From: Roseiarcus sp963813195 | GTDB lineage: Bacteria; Pseudomonadota; Alphaproteobacteria; Rhizobiales; Beijerinckiaceae | Assembly (NCBI GenBank): GCA_963813195.1 | Contig: CAWEYC010000012.1 | Span: forward strand, 310,001-374,000 | Direction of reading: 5' to 3' | DNA: 64,000 nucleotides | Shown here: in pieces, positions 1-8,797 of the stretch | Layout of the letters: each line of letters starts with the position of its first letter | How positions within the stretch are numbered: the first letter of the stretch is position 1 | Made by a program: the position numbers and the translations under genes | The notes under the pieces: model-generated | What the model was told of the DNA's origin: nothing | Database searches by the model: none | Seen by the model: only the letters and a program-made list of their open reading frames with translations

Positions 1-639
1 TTGGGAAGCTTGCAGCGCTCGGCCAAGAAGTTCGACGACGCCGTCGCGTCCTACGACAAGGCGATCGAACTGGTGGGAACGCCGGACCGCAGCAACTGGA
101 CGTTGTTCTATTTCCGCGGCATCTGCTACGAACGCGCCAAGCAATGGCCAAAGGCCGAGGCTGATTTCAAGAAGGCGCTCGAATTGTACCCGGACCAGCC
201 ATTGGTGCTCAATTACCTCGGCTATTCCTGGGTCGACAAGGGCATCAATCTCGATGAAGCCTTCAAGATGTTGCGCCGCGCGGTCGATTTGCGGCCGAGC
301 GACGGCTATATCGTGGATAGCCTGGGCTGGGCGAACTACAAGCTCGGCCATTACACGGAAGCGACCGAGGAGTTGGAGAAGGCGATCGATCTCAAGCCGG
401 CCGATCCCGTCGTCAACGACCATCTCGGCGACGCCTATTGGCGCGTGAACCGGCGGATCGAAGCGCACTTCCAGTGGAATCACGCGCGCGACATGAAGCC
501 GGAGGCGGAAGACCTTCCGAGGATCCTCAAGAAGATCGAGTTCGGCCTGCCCGATGACTCGAGCAGCGCCGCGTCCGCGCCTGCCCCTGCGGCTTCCGCT
601 CCGGCTGCCCCCGCTGTCGACCAGAAGAGCGGCGGCTAG
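1..639 (+). CDS. TPR-repeat protein, C-terminal part (5' end outside window)
   Basis: The reading frame is open from the first base, so this is most likely the C-terminal 212 residues of a longer protein; the TTG at base 1 need not be the true start. Tetratricopeptide repeats of about 34 residues are visible (for example around residues 39-66, 70-99, 104-133 and 138-165), with the usual W/Y, G, A and P positions. TPR arrays bind other proteins; no enzyme domain is visible. The last 25 or so residues are a low-complexity Ala/Pro/Ser tail. The stop lies 2 bp before ispE, so the two are probably cotranscribed. The specific role is unknown. Confidence 0.8.
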   Translation: MGSLQRSAKKFDDAVASYDKAIELVGTPDRSNWTLFYFRGICYERAKQWPKAEADFKKALELYPDQPLVLNYLGYSWVDKGINLDEAFKMLRRAVDLRPSDGYIVDSLGWANYKLGHYTEATEELEKAIDLKPADPVVNDHLGDAYWRVNRRIEAHFQWNHARDMKPEAEDLPRILKKIEFGLPDDSSSAASAPAPAASAPAAPAVDQKSGG

Positions 640-641
640 GC

Positions 642-1532
642 TTGTCGACGGCGGCGCGGTCTTCGTCTCGGCTCTGGCGCGCGCCCGCCAAAGTCAATCT
701 GACCCTGCATGTGCTGGGCCGGCGCGCCGACGGATGGCACGAGCTCGATAGTGTCGTCGCATTCGCGGGCTGCTGCGATTGGCTGCGCTTCGAACCGGGC
801 GCGCAACTGTCGCTCGCCGTCGATGGGCCGACCGGGCGTCAGGCCGGTCCGCCCGACGACAATCTGGTGCTGCGCGCCGCGCACGCGCTAGCCGAACGCG
901 TGCCGGGCCTGCGGGTTGGCGGGTTTCATCTGCGCAAGACCCTGCCGGTCGCCGCGGGGCTGGGCGGCGGATCGTCGGACGCGGCAGCGGCGCTTCGGGC
1001 GCTCGCCGACGAAAACGGCCTCGCCGATGACGACGAGCGTCTCTGGGCGTCGGCCCGCGCCGTCGGCGCCGACGTGCCGGCGTGTTTGTCGCCGCGCGCC
1101 CGCGCCATGGCGGGCCTCGGCGAGCGGCTCGGCCCCGCGCTCAATCCGCAGCCGCTCTTCGCGGTGCTGGCGAATCCTGGAATTCCAGTGGCGACGCCCC
1201 AGGTTTTCGCCGAGCTCGGACTCGATCGCGGCGTGGCGACCGCGGCGGGTCCGTCGCCGCGCATCGCCCCGCACAGCGACCGCGCGAGCTTCATCGCCGC
1301 GCTGCGAAGCGGTCGCAACGATCTGCAGGCGAGCGCGATCGGGATCGCTCCCGTCATCGCCGATGTCCTGGACGCCTTATCGGGCGCGGGCGGCGCGCGG
1401 CTTTCGCGGATGTCGGGTTCCGGCGCGACGTGCTTCGCGCTCTACGACGACCGCCGCCTCGCGGCCCGGGCGGCGAGCGCCGTTCGGCGGGCGCGTCCCG
1501 CCTGGTGGGTGCGGGCGACCGTCCTGCGTTGA
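642..1532 (+). CDS. ispE: 4-diphosphocytidyl-2-C-methyl-D-erythritol kinase
   Basis: A cytoplasmic GHMP-family kinase of the MEP isoprenoid pathway. It phosphorylates CDP-methylerythritol at the 2-OH using ATP. The 296-residue length is normal. Visible motifs are the substrate-binding start PAKVNLTLHVLGRRADGWHE (residues 15-34, catalytic Lys17), the glycine-rich ATP loop PVAAGLGGGSSDA (102-114), GADVPACL (142-149, with the probable catalytic Asp144), and the C-terminal GHMP motif SRMSGSGATCFAL. The start is a TTG 2 bp after the upstream stop; no better in-frame start precedes the PAKVNL motif. A polyprenyl synthase that uses pathway products lies near the other end of the window. Confidence 0.93.
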   Translation: MSTAARSSSRLWRAPAKVNLTLHVLGRRADGWHELDSVVAFAGCCDWLRFEPGAQLSLAVDGPTGRQAGPPDDNLVLRAAHALAERVPGLRVGGFHLRKTLPVAAGLGGGSSDAAAALRALADENGLADDDERLWASARAVGADVPACLSPRARAMAGLGERLGPALNPQPLFAVLANPGIPVATPQVFAELGLDRGVATAAGPSPRIAPHSDRASFIAALRSGRNDLQASAIGIAPVIADVLDALSGAGGARLSRMSGSGATCFALYDDRRLAARAASAVRRARPAWWVRATVLR

Positions 1533-1668
1533 GCGGCGCGTCGGAACGCGGAGCCAATATCATGGGGATTATGCGCCCTCGCGGGACCGCGGTCGGCCCG
1601 CAGCGGTTCCTTCCGCTTTGCGGTGCGCCAACGCCGCCCTATAACGCGGCTATTGCGCGCCGCGAGGC

Positions 1669-2637
1669 ATGAACATGCAACTCGTCCCGACCCCCGACAA
1701 TCCGATCCCGCCGGGAGCCATTGTCGCGTCCATCCGCGCGGTCGATGCCGTGAGGTTGCGGACGGCGCGGTGGGTTCCGCCCACCGCCGCGCGCGGCACG
1801 GTCGCGATCCTTGGCGGGCGCGCGGAGTTCATCGAGAAATATTTCGAAACGATCCAGCAATTGCTCGGTCGAGGCTTCGCCGTTGCAACGATAGACTGGC
1901 GCGGCCAGGGCGGATCGGCGCGGCAGTTGAAGAACCCGCGCAAGGGCCACATCGACGATTTCTCGCTCTATGAACGCGACCTCGACGCCTTTGTCAGCGA
2001 GGTCCTCGGCCCTTCGTGCCCGCAGCCCTGGTTCGGACTCTGCCACTCCATGGGCGCGGCGATCCTGCTCGCCATCGCGCGCGCCGGGCGCTGTCCCTTC
2101 GATCGGTTGGTGTTGACCGCGCCGATGATCGCGCTGGCTGGATTGAATCGGCCGCGTCCCGCGCAACTGATCATCGAGGCTCTCGATGCGCTCGGCCTCG
2201 GCGGCGCCTTCGCGCCGGGTGGCGGGTCGAAGGTCGTCTCCTCCGCGCCGTTCGCGGGAAATCCCCTCACCTCCGATCCGATGCGCTACGCGCGCACGAT
2301 GGGCGTGCTGGCGGCCGATCGCGAACTCGGTCTCGGCTGGCCGACGGTCGGCTGGCTGCACGCCGCCTTTCGCTTGATGCGGGAATTCGAAGACCCGGAT
2401 TTTCCGCGGCGTACGCTGACCCCCATGCTGGTCGTCGCTTCGGGCGCGGACAGGGTGACCGATACGCGCGCGGCCGAGCGTTTCGCCTCGCGCTTACGCG
2501 CCGGCCGGCTCATCGTTATCGATGGGGCCGAGCATGAGATCATGATGGAGCGAGATATTCTGCGCGATCGGTTCTGGGCGGCGTTCGATTCCTTCATTCC
2601 CGGCGTCGAGGGCGAGAAGTCGCGCGCTGCGCAGTGA
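1669..2637 (+). CDS. Alpha/beta hydrolase, lysophospholipase-like (PldB type)
   Basis: A 322-residue alpha/beta-fold hydrolase resembling bacterial lysophospholipase L2/monoacylglycerol lipase. Strand/loop landmarks are DWRGQGGS (76-83), the nucleophile elbow LCHSMGA (124-130, Ser127), an acid in ASGADRVTD and a His in DGAEHEIM near residues 284-289. The first Gly of GxSxG is replaced by Cys, seen in some members. No signal peptide is visible, so it probably acts in the cytosol or at the inner membrane. Its stop overlaps the start of the next glycosyltransferase, suggesting an operon possibly linked to envelope lipids; the substrate is inferred only from the family. Confidence 0.82.
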   Translation: MNMQLVPTPDNPIPPGAIVASIRAVDAVRLRTARWVPPTAARGTVAILGGRAEFIEKYFETIQQLLGRGFAVATIDWRGQGGSARQLKNPRKGHIDDFSLYERDLDAFVSEVLGPSCPQPWFGLCHSMGAAILLAIARAGRCPFDRLVLTAPMIALAGLNRPRPAQLIIEALDALGLGGAFAPGGGSKVVSSAPFAGNPLTSDPMRYARTMGVLAADRELGLGWPTVGWLHAAFRLMREFEDPDFPRRTLTPMLVVASGADRVTDTRAAERFASRLRAGRLIVIDGAEHEIMMERDILRDRFWAAFDSFIPGVEGEKSRAAQ

Positions 2638-4187
2638 CGATGACTTTCGCTCCCGCCTCGAGACTTGATGCGCCCGGACGCGCGGCGCTCGCCCTCATCG
2701 TCGTCTTTGCGCTCGCGCGCCTCGCGCTCGCGGCGACCCTCGGGCCGGGCCTCGACGAGGCCTACACGATCGTCGTCTCCCGCCGGCTCGATCTCTCCTA
2801 TTTCGATCATCCGCCCCTGCATCAATGGATCGCGCATTACGCGGCGCTGGCGCTTGGCGAAGGCGTCGCGACGCGGGTTCCCTTCGTCGCGCTGTTCGCG
2901 GCGACGGGCTGGTTGATGTTCGCGTTGACGCGGCGGCTGTTCGGCGCTCGCGCCGGCCTCGTCGCGTTGTTCGCTGTCAACGCCTCAGCGTTCTTTCTCG
3001 CCTCCGCCGGCGGCTGGGTCGTGCCTGATGGGCCGCTCCTGCTGGCGCTCGCCGGCGCCGCGCTGGCGCTCGCCACCCTGTTCTTCGAGGGGCCGGATTC
3101 GCGGGCCGTCTGGGGCCTCTGGCTCGCGGTCGGCCTGTCGCTCGGGCTCGCGGGTCTGTCGAAATACAGCGCCGCGTTGTTCGTGGTCGGCCTCCTAGCC
3201 TTTCTGGCCTTGAGCCCGCGTCAGCGTCACTGGTTCACCCATCCCGCGCCCTATCTCGCCGCGCTGCTCGCCGCGGCGATCGTCTCGCCGGTGTTCATCT
3301 GGAACTGGCGACACGACTGGGTCTCGTTCGCGTTCCAGGGCGAGCGTGGCGCGATCGTCGGCTCGTGGCGCCCTGCTCAGGTCGGCGCGATGCTCGTCGG
3401 CGAGATCGCGCTTTTGACGCCGTGGCTGTTCGCGCCGCTCGCCGCGGCCCTAGCCGTGGGCGTGCGAAGGGCGTTCCGGGACGAAAAGCGTCTGTTTCTG
3501 GTCTGCCTCGCGCTACCGCCGATCCTCCTCTTCACCCTGACGCCGCTGTGGGGCGCGCGGGGCCTGCCGCATTGGCCGATGCCGGGGTGGTTTTTCGCCT
3601 TTCCGCTCATGGGCGCCTGGCTCGCCGAACCCTGGGCGGCGCGCTACGATCTGCGGCGCTGGGCGGCCGGCGCGGCGGCCTTGATCGGCGTCGTCGCGAT
3701 CCTCGTCGTTTCGCATATCGAGACGGGCTGGGCCACGCGCTTCGTCGGATTGCACGGCGTCATCGACCCGACGCTGCAGGAGATCGACTGGGGCGCTTTG
3801 CGCGCCGCGCCGGCATTGCGGGACGACCCCGCCTTCGTCGTCGCGACAAGCTGGTCGGAGGGCGGCAAGATCGCGCTCGCGCTAGGCCCGCAAACACCCG
3901 TCCTGGTTTTTTCCGACGATCCGCGCGGCATGGCGTTTCTCGAAGACAGCGCGCGTTTCGTCGGCAAGGACGGGGTGATCGTGATCGCCCAATACGGGCG
4001 AGATCGGAAGCCGGGCGAGTGGAATCGGCGGCTCGATGGGGAACTGGCGCAATTGCGCCCTTATTTCTCGAGCTTCGATCCGCCGCAAACCATGGCGCTG
4101 CGCCGCGGGGGGCGCGATGAAATCTTCCTCGCGCTGGTTCCGGCGCACGGCTTGACGTGCGCCTTTCCCGTGCCGTATCCGCACTGA
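2634..4187 (+). CDS. Glycosyltransferase family 39 (ArnT/PMT-like) membrane protein
   Basis: A 517-residue polytopic inner-membrane protein with many hydrophobic segments. The first extracytoplasmic loop holds an acidic pair (Asp41-Glu42 in the motif GLDEAY) and the motif FDHPPL near residue 57. Both are typical of GT39/ArnT-like transferases that move a sugar from a polyprenyl-phosphate carrier onto lipid or protein. The GTG start overlaps the preceding stop by 4 bp (GTGA); an ATG two codons in (2640) is also possible. It is followed by a polyprenyl-phosphate glycosyltransferase of GT2-GtrA type, so the pair probably makes and then uses a lipid-linked sugar donor. Acceptor and sugar cannot be told from sequence. 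Confidence 0.85.
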   Translation: MTMTFAPASRLDAPGRAALALIVVFALARLALAATLGPGLDEAYTIVVSRRLDLSYFDHPPLHQWIAHYAALALGEGVATRVPFVALFAATGWLMFALTRRLFGARAGLVALFAVNASAFFLASAGGWVVPDGPLLLALAGAALALATLFFEGPDSRAVWGLWLAVGLSLGLAGLSKYSAALFVVGLLAFLALSPRQRHWFTHPAPYLAALLAAAIVSPVFIWNWRHDWVSFAFQGERGAIVGSWRPAQVGAMLVGEIALLTPWLFAPLAAALAVGVRRAFRDEKRLFLVCLALPPILLFTLTPLWGARGLPHWPMPGWFFAFPLMGAWLAEPWAARYDLRRWAAGAAALIGVVAILVVSHIETGWATRFVGLHGVIDPTLQEIDWGALRAAPALRDDPAFVVATSWSEGGKIALALGPQTPVLVFSDDPRGMAFLEDSARFVGKDGVIVIAQYGRDRKPGEWNRRLDGELAQLRPYFSSFDPPQTMALRRGGRDEIFLALVPAHGLTCAFPVPYPH

Positions 4188-4231
4188 CGCTGCCGCGCGC
4201 GATTCTCCGCCCGCGCCGTACGAGCCGCCAA

Positions 4232-5356
4232 ATGAATTCTGATCCGGCGATGCCAGAGGTGCGGCCAAGCCTTTCCGTGGTCGTGCCGACCTACCGCGAA
4301 GCGGCCAATGTTCCCGTCCTGTTCGAGCGTCTGAAGACCGCGCTCGCCGGTCTGCCCTGGGAAATGGTCGTCGTCGACGACGATTCGCCCGACGGGACCG
4401 CCAACGTCGCCTACGCTCTGGCGGCGCGCGACAAGCGGGCGCGCTGCATCCGGCGGGTCAACCGCCTCGGCCTCGCGGGCGCGGTGGTCGAGGGCTGGCT
4501 CTCCTCGAGCGCCGAACTGGTCGCGGTGATCGACGGCGATCTGCAACACGACGAATCGATCCTGCCGAAGATGTACGAAGCGCTCGCGGCCGGCCGTGGC
4601 AATCTCGCCATCGGCACCCGCATCGCCGACGACACAGCGCCGGGCGGCCTTTCGCCGGCGCGCCAGAAGCTGAGCGACCTCGGCGCCTGGGTCTTCCGGC
4701 GCGTCGCCGGAATCACGGTTCATGATCCGATGAGCGGATTCTTCATGATCCGCCGCGATATCGTCTCGCGCCTCGCGCCGCGCCTCTCTCCCGACGGCTT
4801 CAAGATCCTCGTCGACGTCCTCCTCTCCTCGCACGGCGAACTCGATATCGTCGAAACGCCTTACGTCTTCCGCAAGCGCCAGGCCGGCGAATCGAAACTT
4901 TCGCCGGTCGTCGGGCTGGACTTTCTCGGCCTCGTGGCGCATCACGCGAGCGGCGGCTTGCTGCCGATCCGCTTCGTGCTCTTCGCCTTGATCGGCGCGA
5001 CCGGCCTGATCGTCCATCTCCTCGTCCTCATGCTGCTGATCGACCGGCTCGGGCCGGCGAGTTTCGTCGACAGCCAGATCGTCGCGACGCTGGTCGCGAT
5101 GGCGAGCAACTTCCTGCTCAACAACGAAATCACCTATCGCACCAATCGCTACCGCGGCCTCGGCCTCATTGCCGGTTTCGCGCAATTCGCGGCGCTGTGC
5201 AGCATCGGCGCCCTCGCCAATATCGACATCGCGTCCTCGCTGTTCGCCCACGAGCGCGTCTGGTGGGCGGCGGGACTGGCGGGCGCCTTGATCGGCGTCG
5301 TCTGGAACTACGCGGCGAGTTCGACCATTGTCTGGCGCAAGCGGCGCACGGCTTAG
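4232..5356 (+). CDS. GT2 polyprenyl-phosphate glycosyltransferase with C-terminal GtrA domain
   Basis: The N-terminal 230 residues form a DPM1-like family 2 glycosyltransferase: nucleotide-binding VVVDDDSPDGT (46-56), IDGDLQHD (100-107) carrying the metal-binding DGD, and DPMSGFFMIRRD. The C-terminal 130 residues are a four-helix GtrA/DPMS-type membrane domain with FLLNNEITYR. The protein probably transfers a hexose from a nucleotide sugar to undecaprenyl phosphate and may help flip the product. I chose the ATG at 4232 (374 aa) because it sits just before the conserved fold; a GTG at 4157 would add 25 poorly conserved residues and overlap the upstream gene. It lies next to the GT39 transferase that would consume its product. 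Confidence 0.87.
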   Translation: MNSDPAMPEVRPSLSVVVPTYREAANVPVLFERLKTALAGLPWEMVVVDDDSPDGTANVAYALAARDKRARCIRRVNRLGLAGAVVEGWLSSSAELVAVIDGDLQHDESILPKMYEALAAGRGNLAIGTRIADDTAPGGLSPARQKLSDLGAWVFRRVAGITVHDPMSGFFMIRRDIVSRLAPRLSPDGFKILVDVLLSSHGELDIVETPYVFRKRQAGESKLSPVVGLDFLGLVAHHASGGLLPIRFVLFALIGATGLIVHLLVLMLLIDRLGPASFVDSQIVATLVAMASNFLLNNEITYRTNRYRGLGLIAGFAQFAALCSIGALANIDIASSLFAHERVWWAAGLAGALIGVVWNYAASSTIVWRKRRTA

Positions 5357-5385
5357 GAAGCGCTTGCGAAAGGCGGCCGCCGACA

Positions 5386-6048
5386 ATGCTGCAAGACGCG
5401 CTCGACGCCCTCGGCGACATCGTCTCGCCGCCGTTTCGCAAGGTCATGGCGAAGTCTCTGGCGCTGACCGCGGCGATCCTGGTCATCGCCTGGTTCGGCC
5501 TCGACCGCCTCGTGCTGTCGGCTGTCCCCGCCGCGCCATCCTGGCTGGCGACGACGATTTCGCTCGTCGTCTGGCTCGGTCTTGTCGCGGGGTTGGTGTT
5601 CCTGGCGGCGCCGGTCTCGTCGTTGGTCGCTGGATTCTTCTTTGACGAGATCGCGGCGCATGTCGAGCGCGAGATCGGTCCCGAGGGGCCGCGAGGACGC
5701 GCCGCGCCTATGCTGCAAGCGGCGCTTTTCGCGCTGCGCTTCGCCGCGCTCTCCCTCCTTGTCAATGTGATCGCGCTCCTGCTGCTGTTCGTTCCCGGCC
5801 TCGGCGTCGTCGCCTGGCTGGCGGCGAACGGCTATCTGCTCGGCCGCGAATATTTCGAACTCGCGGCGATGCGCTTCCGCGCCGCCGCCGAAGCGCGCGC
5901 GATGCGCCGGCAACACGCGATCCCTGTGTTCATGTACGGCGTGCTGATCGCCGTCTTCGTCGCCATTCCCGTGCTCAACCTGCTGACGCCGCTATTCGCG
6001 ACGAGCTTGATGGCGCGGCTGCACAAGCGGCTGTCGGGGGCAGGGTAG
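5386..6048 (+). CDS. EI24/CysZ-like integral membrane protein
   Basis: A 220-residue membrane protein starting MLQDALDALGDI. Four to six hydrophobic segments are visible (roughly residues 25-45, 50-80, 110-145 and 180-200). The overall pattern matches the EI24 domain family, which includes CysZ sulfate-uptake proteins. The ATG at 5386 fits the family N terminus; the longer open frame starting at 5197 would be inside the preceding gene. It follows the GT2-GtrA gene by 29 bp and may be the last gene of the operon. Transport of sulfate is known for some relatives only and is not shown here. Confidence 0.75.
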   Translation: MLQDALDALGDIVSPPFRKVMAKSLALTAAILVIAWFGLDRLVLSAVPAAPSWLATTISLVVWLGLVAGLVFLAAPVSSLVAGFFFDEIAAHVEREIGPEGPRGRAAPMLQAALFALRFAALSLLVNVIALLLLFVPGLGVVAWLAANGYLLGREYFELAAMRFRAAAEARAMRRQHAIPVFMYGVLIAVFVAIPVLNLLTPLFATSLMARLHKRLSGAG

Positions 6049-6592
6049 GGGAGGACGTCAGGCGCTCGGCGCTCGGATCGAACGGGCGGTTGGGGGAAAG
6101 CGCACAATGAGGGATATCGCAATGTAGTGCGCTCTGACGCCGAGGCGGCGCTGGTTTCCGGCGCGATGACTTTCTATCAAGGGCTTGTGAGGCGATTTTC
6201 CGCCGCCGCGTCGCGATGAAGGCTTCCCTCGCTGGGCGTCGCCGGCCCAAGAAGGGGTCCCATCGCGGGTGGCCCCTCCACACGCCCGAGCCGCCACCGC
6301 TCGTCAGGTCCGCGCAACTTTCGCAAGGCGTTTGTCAAGCCATGTCAAGCGTCGTCAAGGATTCGCTTGACGGTGTATTCCGCGATATCAATCACTTAGC
6401 GCGGAGCGGGGTGACAAAAGCCGCCTCCGCAATGTCTTGGCGCCCGGACCCGCGCCGCGCTCTCGGCCGCAGGCGAAGCGCCCCGATCGCGGAAACAACA
6501 CCATCGTTCTCGCCCTGGCCCGAGCCCTGGCCGCATTGCCGTGGGCGAGCGCCAAGACCGCTCGAATGATGCTGCCAAAGTATTGTTAGGAC
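6049..6592. other. Intergenic region, 544 bp
   Basis: No convincing gene is seen. A 117-codon open frame on + (6216-6569) has no family resemblance, no clear ribosome binding site and Arg/Pro-rich composition typical of a shadow frame in GC-rich DNA. The stretch contains the phased GTCAAG repeats described separately. Confidence 0.5.
6334..6371. repeat. Three GTCAAG direct repeats at 10-bp spacing plus inverted CTTGAC
   Basis: GTCAAG occurs at 6334-6339, 6344-6349 and 6354-6359, exactly 10 bp apart, and its complement CTTGAC at 6366-6371. The spacing puts all three copies on the same face of the helix, as in multi-site operators. No adjacent gene on + is obvious, so its target is unknown. 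Confidence 0.5.
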
Positions 6593-6817
6593 TTAGTGAC
6601 AGTGCCGGACGCCAGCGCGCCACCAACAGTGGCGATGATAGTCGCCCTTGGGATGACAATGCCCAGATGGGCCGCGGTACCACCCCGGTCCGCAGAATCC
6701 GGCAACCTTCACAATCGCCGAATTTTCATAGGTTTCGGGGAGTACGAGCATCGCCGCCATGGCAGAGGACGGTAGAGCCGAGGCGAGAAGTGCACTCATC
6801 GCAATGACTTTAATCAT
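6593..6817 (-). CDS. Small secreted Cys/His/Trp-rich protein
   Basis: A 74-residue protein with a clear Sec signal peptide (Lys3, then hydrophobic residues 4-20, signal-peptidase-like AMA near residues 19-21). The mature part contains the motif CGPGWYRGPSGHC and ends with several His, Trp and Cys residues (HRHCWWRAGVRHCH). This resembles the short exported GCG/CRPN-type proteins common in Rhizobiales, whose function is unknown. The 3' end is followed by a region without genes. A purine-rich stretch (AAAGGAGGAG on the coding strand) just upstream provides a strong ribosome binding site. Metal binding by the His/Cys-rich tail is possible but only inferred. Confidence 0.72.
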   Translation of the reverse strand: MIKVIAMSALLASALPSSAMAAMLVLPETYENSAIVKVAGFCGPGWYRGPSGHCHPKGDYHRHCWWRAGVRHCH

Positions 6818-7316
6818 CGTCTCCTCCTTTCGCGTTTGCAGCAGCCAACTCCCGACACGGCGATCGCGAAACCGGAATCGATTTTGCCTCGCTTACTAAT
6901 GGCCTGAGACTACGATCTTTTTCGGCGCCGTATGGGAATTGCTATCCGCGGCTCCATAAAGTCTAGGCCGACGGGCCGAAGCGTACTACTTAATATGCGC
7001 CAAGGTCGATCAAATTGCGCTGCCGCAATAAGCGCTCCGTCCACATTAGTAGCTATGGCGTCAACAAGTCCAAAAGCGAACGCCTGCTTGCCGTGTTTGG
7101 AGCAACCCCAAGCGGCCGCGCCAGTTTCGGCCCGACCTTGGCACAAGGCAATGCAGGGCGAAGTACCGCTTGGGGTCGATACGGGCGGTCGGCTGCGGGT
7201 ACCAAGCCGGATTTTGACCACTAATGGTCAAAATAGGGTACCCGGCTCGCAGATGCCGGGCTCCTGACTTGAGCTAGAGTGCCTCCAAGGGAAACGCGGC
7301 AGGGAAGGGCCAAACC
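6818..7316. other. Intergenic region, 499 bp
   Basis: No convincing gene. Open frames at 6910-7221 (-) and 6932-7267 (+) overlap each other and lack family resemblance or a Shine-Dalgarno sequence. GC content drops locally. A perfect palindrome (7211-7234) and a weaker CCCGGC...GCCGGG stem (7241-7260) lie before the DUF4239 gene; a strong ribosome binding site (AGGGAAGGG) is at its 3' edge. Confidence 0.5.
7211..7234. promoter_or_regulatory. Perfect 10-bp inverted repeat, 4-nt centre
   Basis: ATTTTGACCA and TGGTCAAAAT flank CTAA. The arms are perfectly complementary and AT-rich in a GC-rich genome, lying 82 bp upstream of the DUF4239 start. It could be a regulator binding site or a transcript hairpin; no T-tract of a terminator follows. 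Confidence 0.55.
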
Positions 7317-8082
7317 ATGGGTATTCTGCTTATCTCCATCATCATTTCAATTCTGATCTTCGCGAGCGGCTATGCCGGGCTGCACGTGCGAAAGCGGCTG
7401 GCGGACGAGCACAAAACAGCGGAGTCGCGCGGCGTCGTCGGTCAGGTGGCGGGGCTGCTCACTCTTCTCCTGGCGCTGGTTCTGGGAACGCTGATCGGCG
7501 TCAGTTTCGCTTATTACTCGACCCAGAAAACCGAATTGGAGGGCTTTTCCGCGCCAGATTCTGCGGCTCGATCAGGCACTCGCACAATATGGGCCCGAGA
7601 CCAAGCCGGCGCGTGACAAGCTCAAGGCCGGAATCGTCAAGGGCTATGAGACATTCTGGGGAGGCGGGGCGGCCGACCCCAATTTGCTCTCCGTCGCGGC
7701 GCCGCTGGCCAACGCGCAGGCCATGAGCGACTTTCTCGCGACCCTCCAACCAAAGACGGACGCGCAAAAGCAGGCCTTGGCGACCGCGAACCTGTACAAC
7801 AGCTTGGTCGAGCAATCGCGATTGCTGATGTCGCTGCAAGTCGCGAGTCCGCCGGTGTCCTGGGTCCTCATCGCGATTCTGGTGTTTTGGACCCTGGCTC
7901 TGTTTTTCGGCATCGGCCTCTTCGCGGAGACCAACTCGTTGGTGCTTTCGGCGCTGGCATTCGGCGCGCTGTCGGTCGCCTTCGCGGTCTTCCTCATCCT
8001 CGAACTCGGCTTGCCCTACACCGGCCTGATGCGGGTCTCGCCCGCCGCCCTCGAGCAAGCGATCGAGTTCGTGGACAAGTAG
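7317..8082 (+). CDS. DUF4239-family membrane protein (reading frame shifted once)
   Basis: Two frames together read as one DUF4239-type protein of about 255 residues. The first (7317-7616) holds an N-terminal membrane helix, a second helix LLTLLLALVLGTLIG and FAYYSTQKTELEGFS. The second resumes as LRLDQALAQYGPET and continues to two C-terminal helices (VSWVLIAILVFW, LSVAFAVFLILELG) and a terminal FVDK. One extra base near 7554 (GCGCCAG for GCGCAG) explains the break. An AGGGAAGGG ribosome binding site precedes the ATG. Function of the family is unknown; it is an inner-membrane protein. Given other indels in the window, a sequence error is as likely as a real mutation. Confidence 0.75.
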
Positions 8083-8193
8083 TCGGAACTGCGAGGTCCA
8101 CGGCAGCGTTCCGCTCTGCCCGCTTGGGGTCGAATGCGGCCGTTGCCTCGGGGCAGCGATGCGCGAGGGCAAACGCTCGGATCTGACGCGAAA

Positions 8194-8538
8194 TCAGCGG
8201 GCGCCGTCACCGAGCTCGACGAACTCCAAGGCGTCGATCGCCGCGTTTCTTTCATCCTCCGTCTGCTTCAGGGAAAGCTCCAACTGCTTGGTGCTGCCTA
8301 CGCTGCTACCCATCAGGACCAACCCGCCAAGCGCCGCGGCTATCCCGACGATCAGCCGAACCGGCGTGATGGTCGCCAGACCAAACATCAAGCAGATAAG
8401 CAACGCTGCGCCGGCGAAGGCGCCCGCGCGTCCCGCTACGACGAGCCGGCGGCTGCGCCGGATCGCCTCGCGCAACTCGTCGATCTCAGCCTCGAGTCGC
8501 TCGATCTGCTCGGCTGGCGTCGGATCCGCTTCGTACAT
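8194..8538 (-). CDS. Small membrane protein with N-terminal coiled coil
   Basis: A 114-residue protein. Residues 8-31 are charged heptads (PAEQIERLEAEIDELREAI) predicted to form a coiled coil. Two membrane helices follow (about 38-58 and 62-80), then a second charged helix (KQLELSLKQTEDERNAAIDA). It lies convergent to the DUF4239 gene with a 111-bp gap. I do not recognise a named family; the organisation suggests a membrane-anchored oligomer. Coding potential is supported by a clean frame and coherent hydrophobic segments on this strand only. Confidence 0.65.
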   Translation of the reverse strand: MYEADPTPAEQIERLEAEIDELREAIRRSRRLVVAGRAGAFAGAALLICLMFGLATITPVRLIVGIAAALGGLVLMGSSVGSTKQLELSLKQTEDERNAAIDALEFVELGDGAR

Positions 8539-8753
8539 TGAACTCTCAGGCGGCGTTGCGGGTCGGAGCGATCAGGAACTTGCGGCGACGACCCGCAAAT
8601 CGGCGTCGCGTCGCGAAGCCGATCGACATGCCCGACTGAAATGACTTTTTCTGACCCAGTCAATCGCATGTCGGCGCGGATCGCTTTCCGCCGCCGGCAG
8701 CACGCAGCGTAGGCGCTATCCAAGAGCCCCTGCGCCTTCCCCTCGCCGCAAAC

Positions 8754-8794
8754 ACTAAAGTGATTGCTTATCTATCCGCGCTGTGATACTAAAG
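8754..8794. promoter_or_regulatory. Paired ACTAAAG direct repeats upstream of arsR-type gene
   Basis: ACTAAAG occurs at 8754-8760 and 8788-8794, the latter directly before the proposed ATG at 8798. Repeats immediately upstream of a small ArsR-type regulator could be its own operator. This is inferred from position only. Confidence 0.3.
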
Positions 8795-8797
8795 CTC

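Noticed and set aside
4061..5386. A 441-codon minus-strand frame opposite the GT2-GtrA gene
   Set aside because: Asp/Arg/Ala-rich composition typical of antisense shadows of GC-rich genes.
6216..6569. 117-codon plus-strand frame
   Set aside because: No ribosome binding site, no family resemblance; lies over intergenic repeats.
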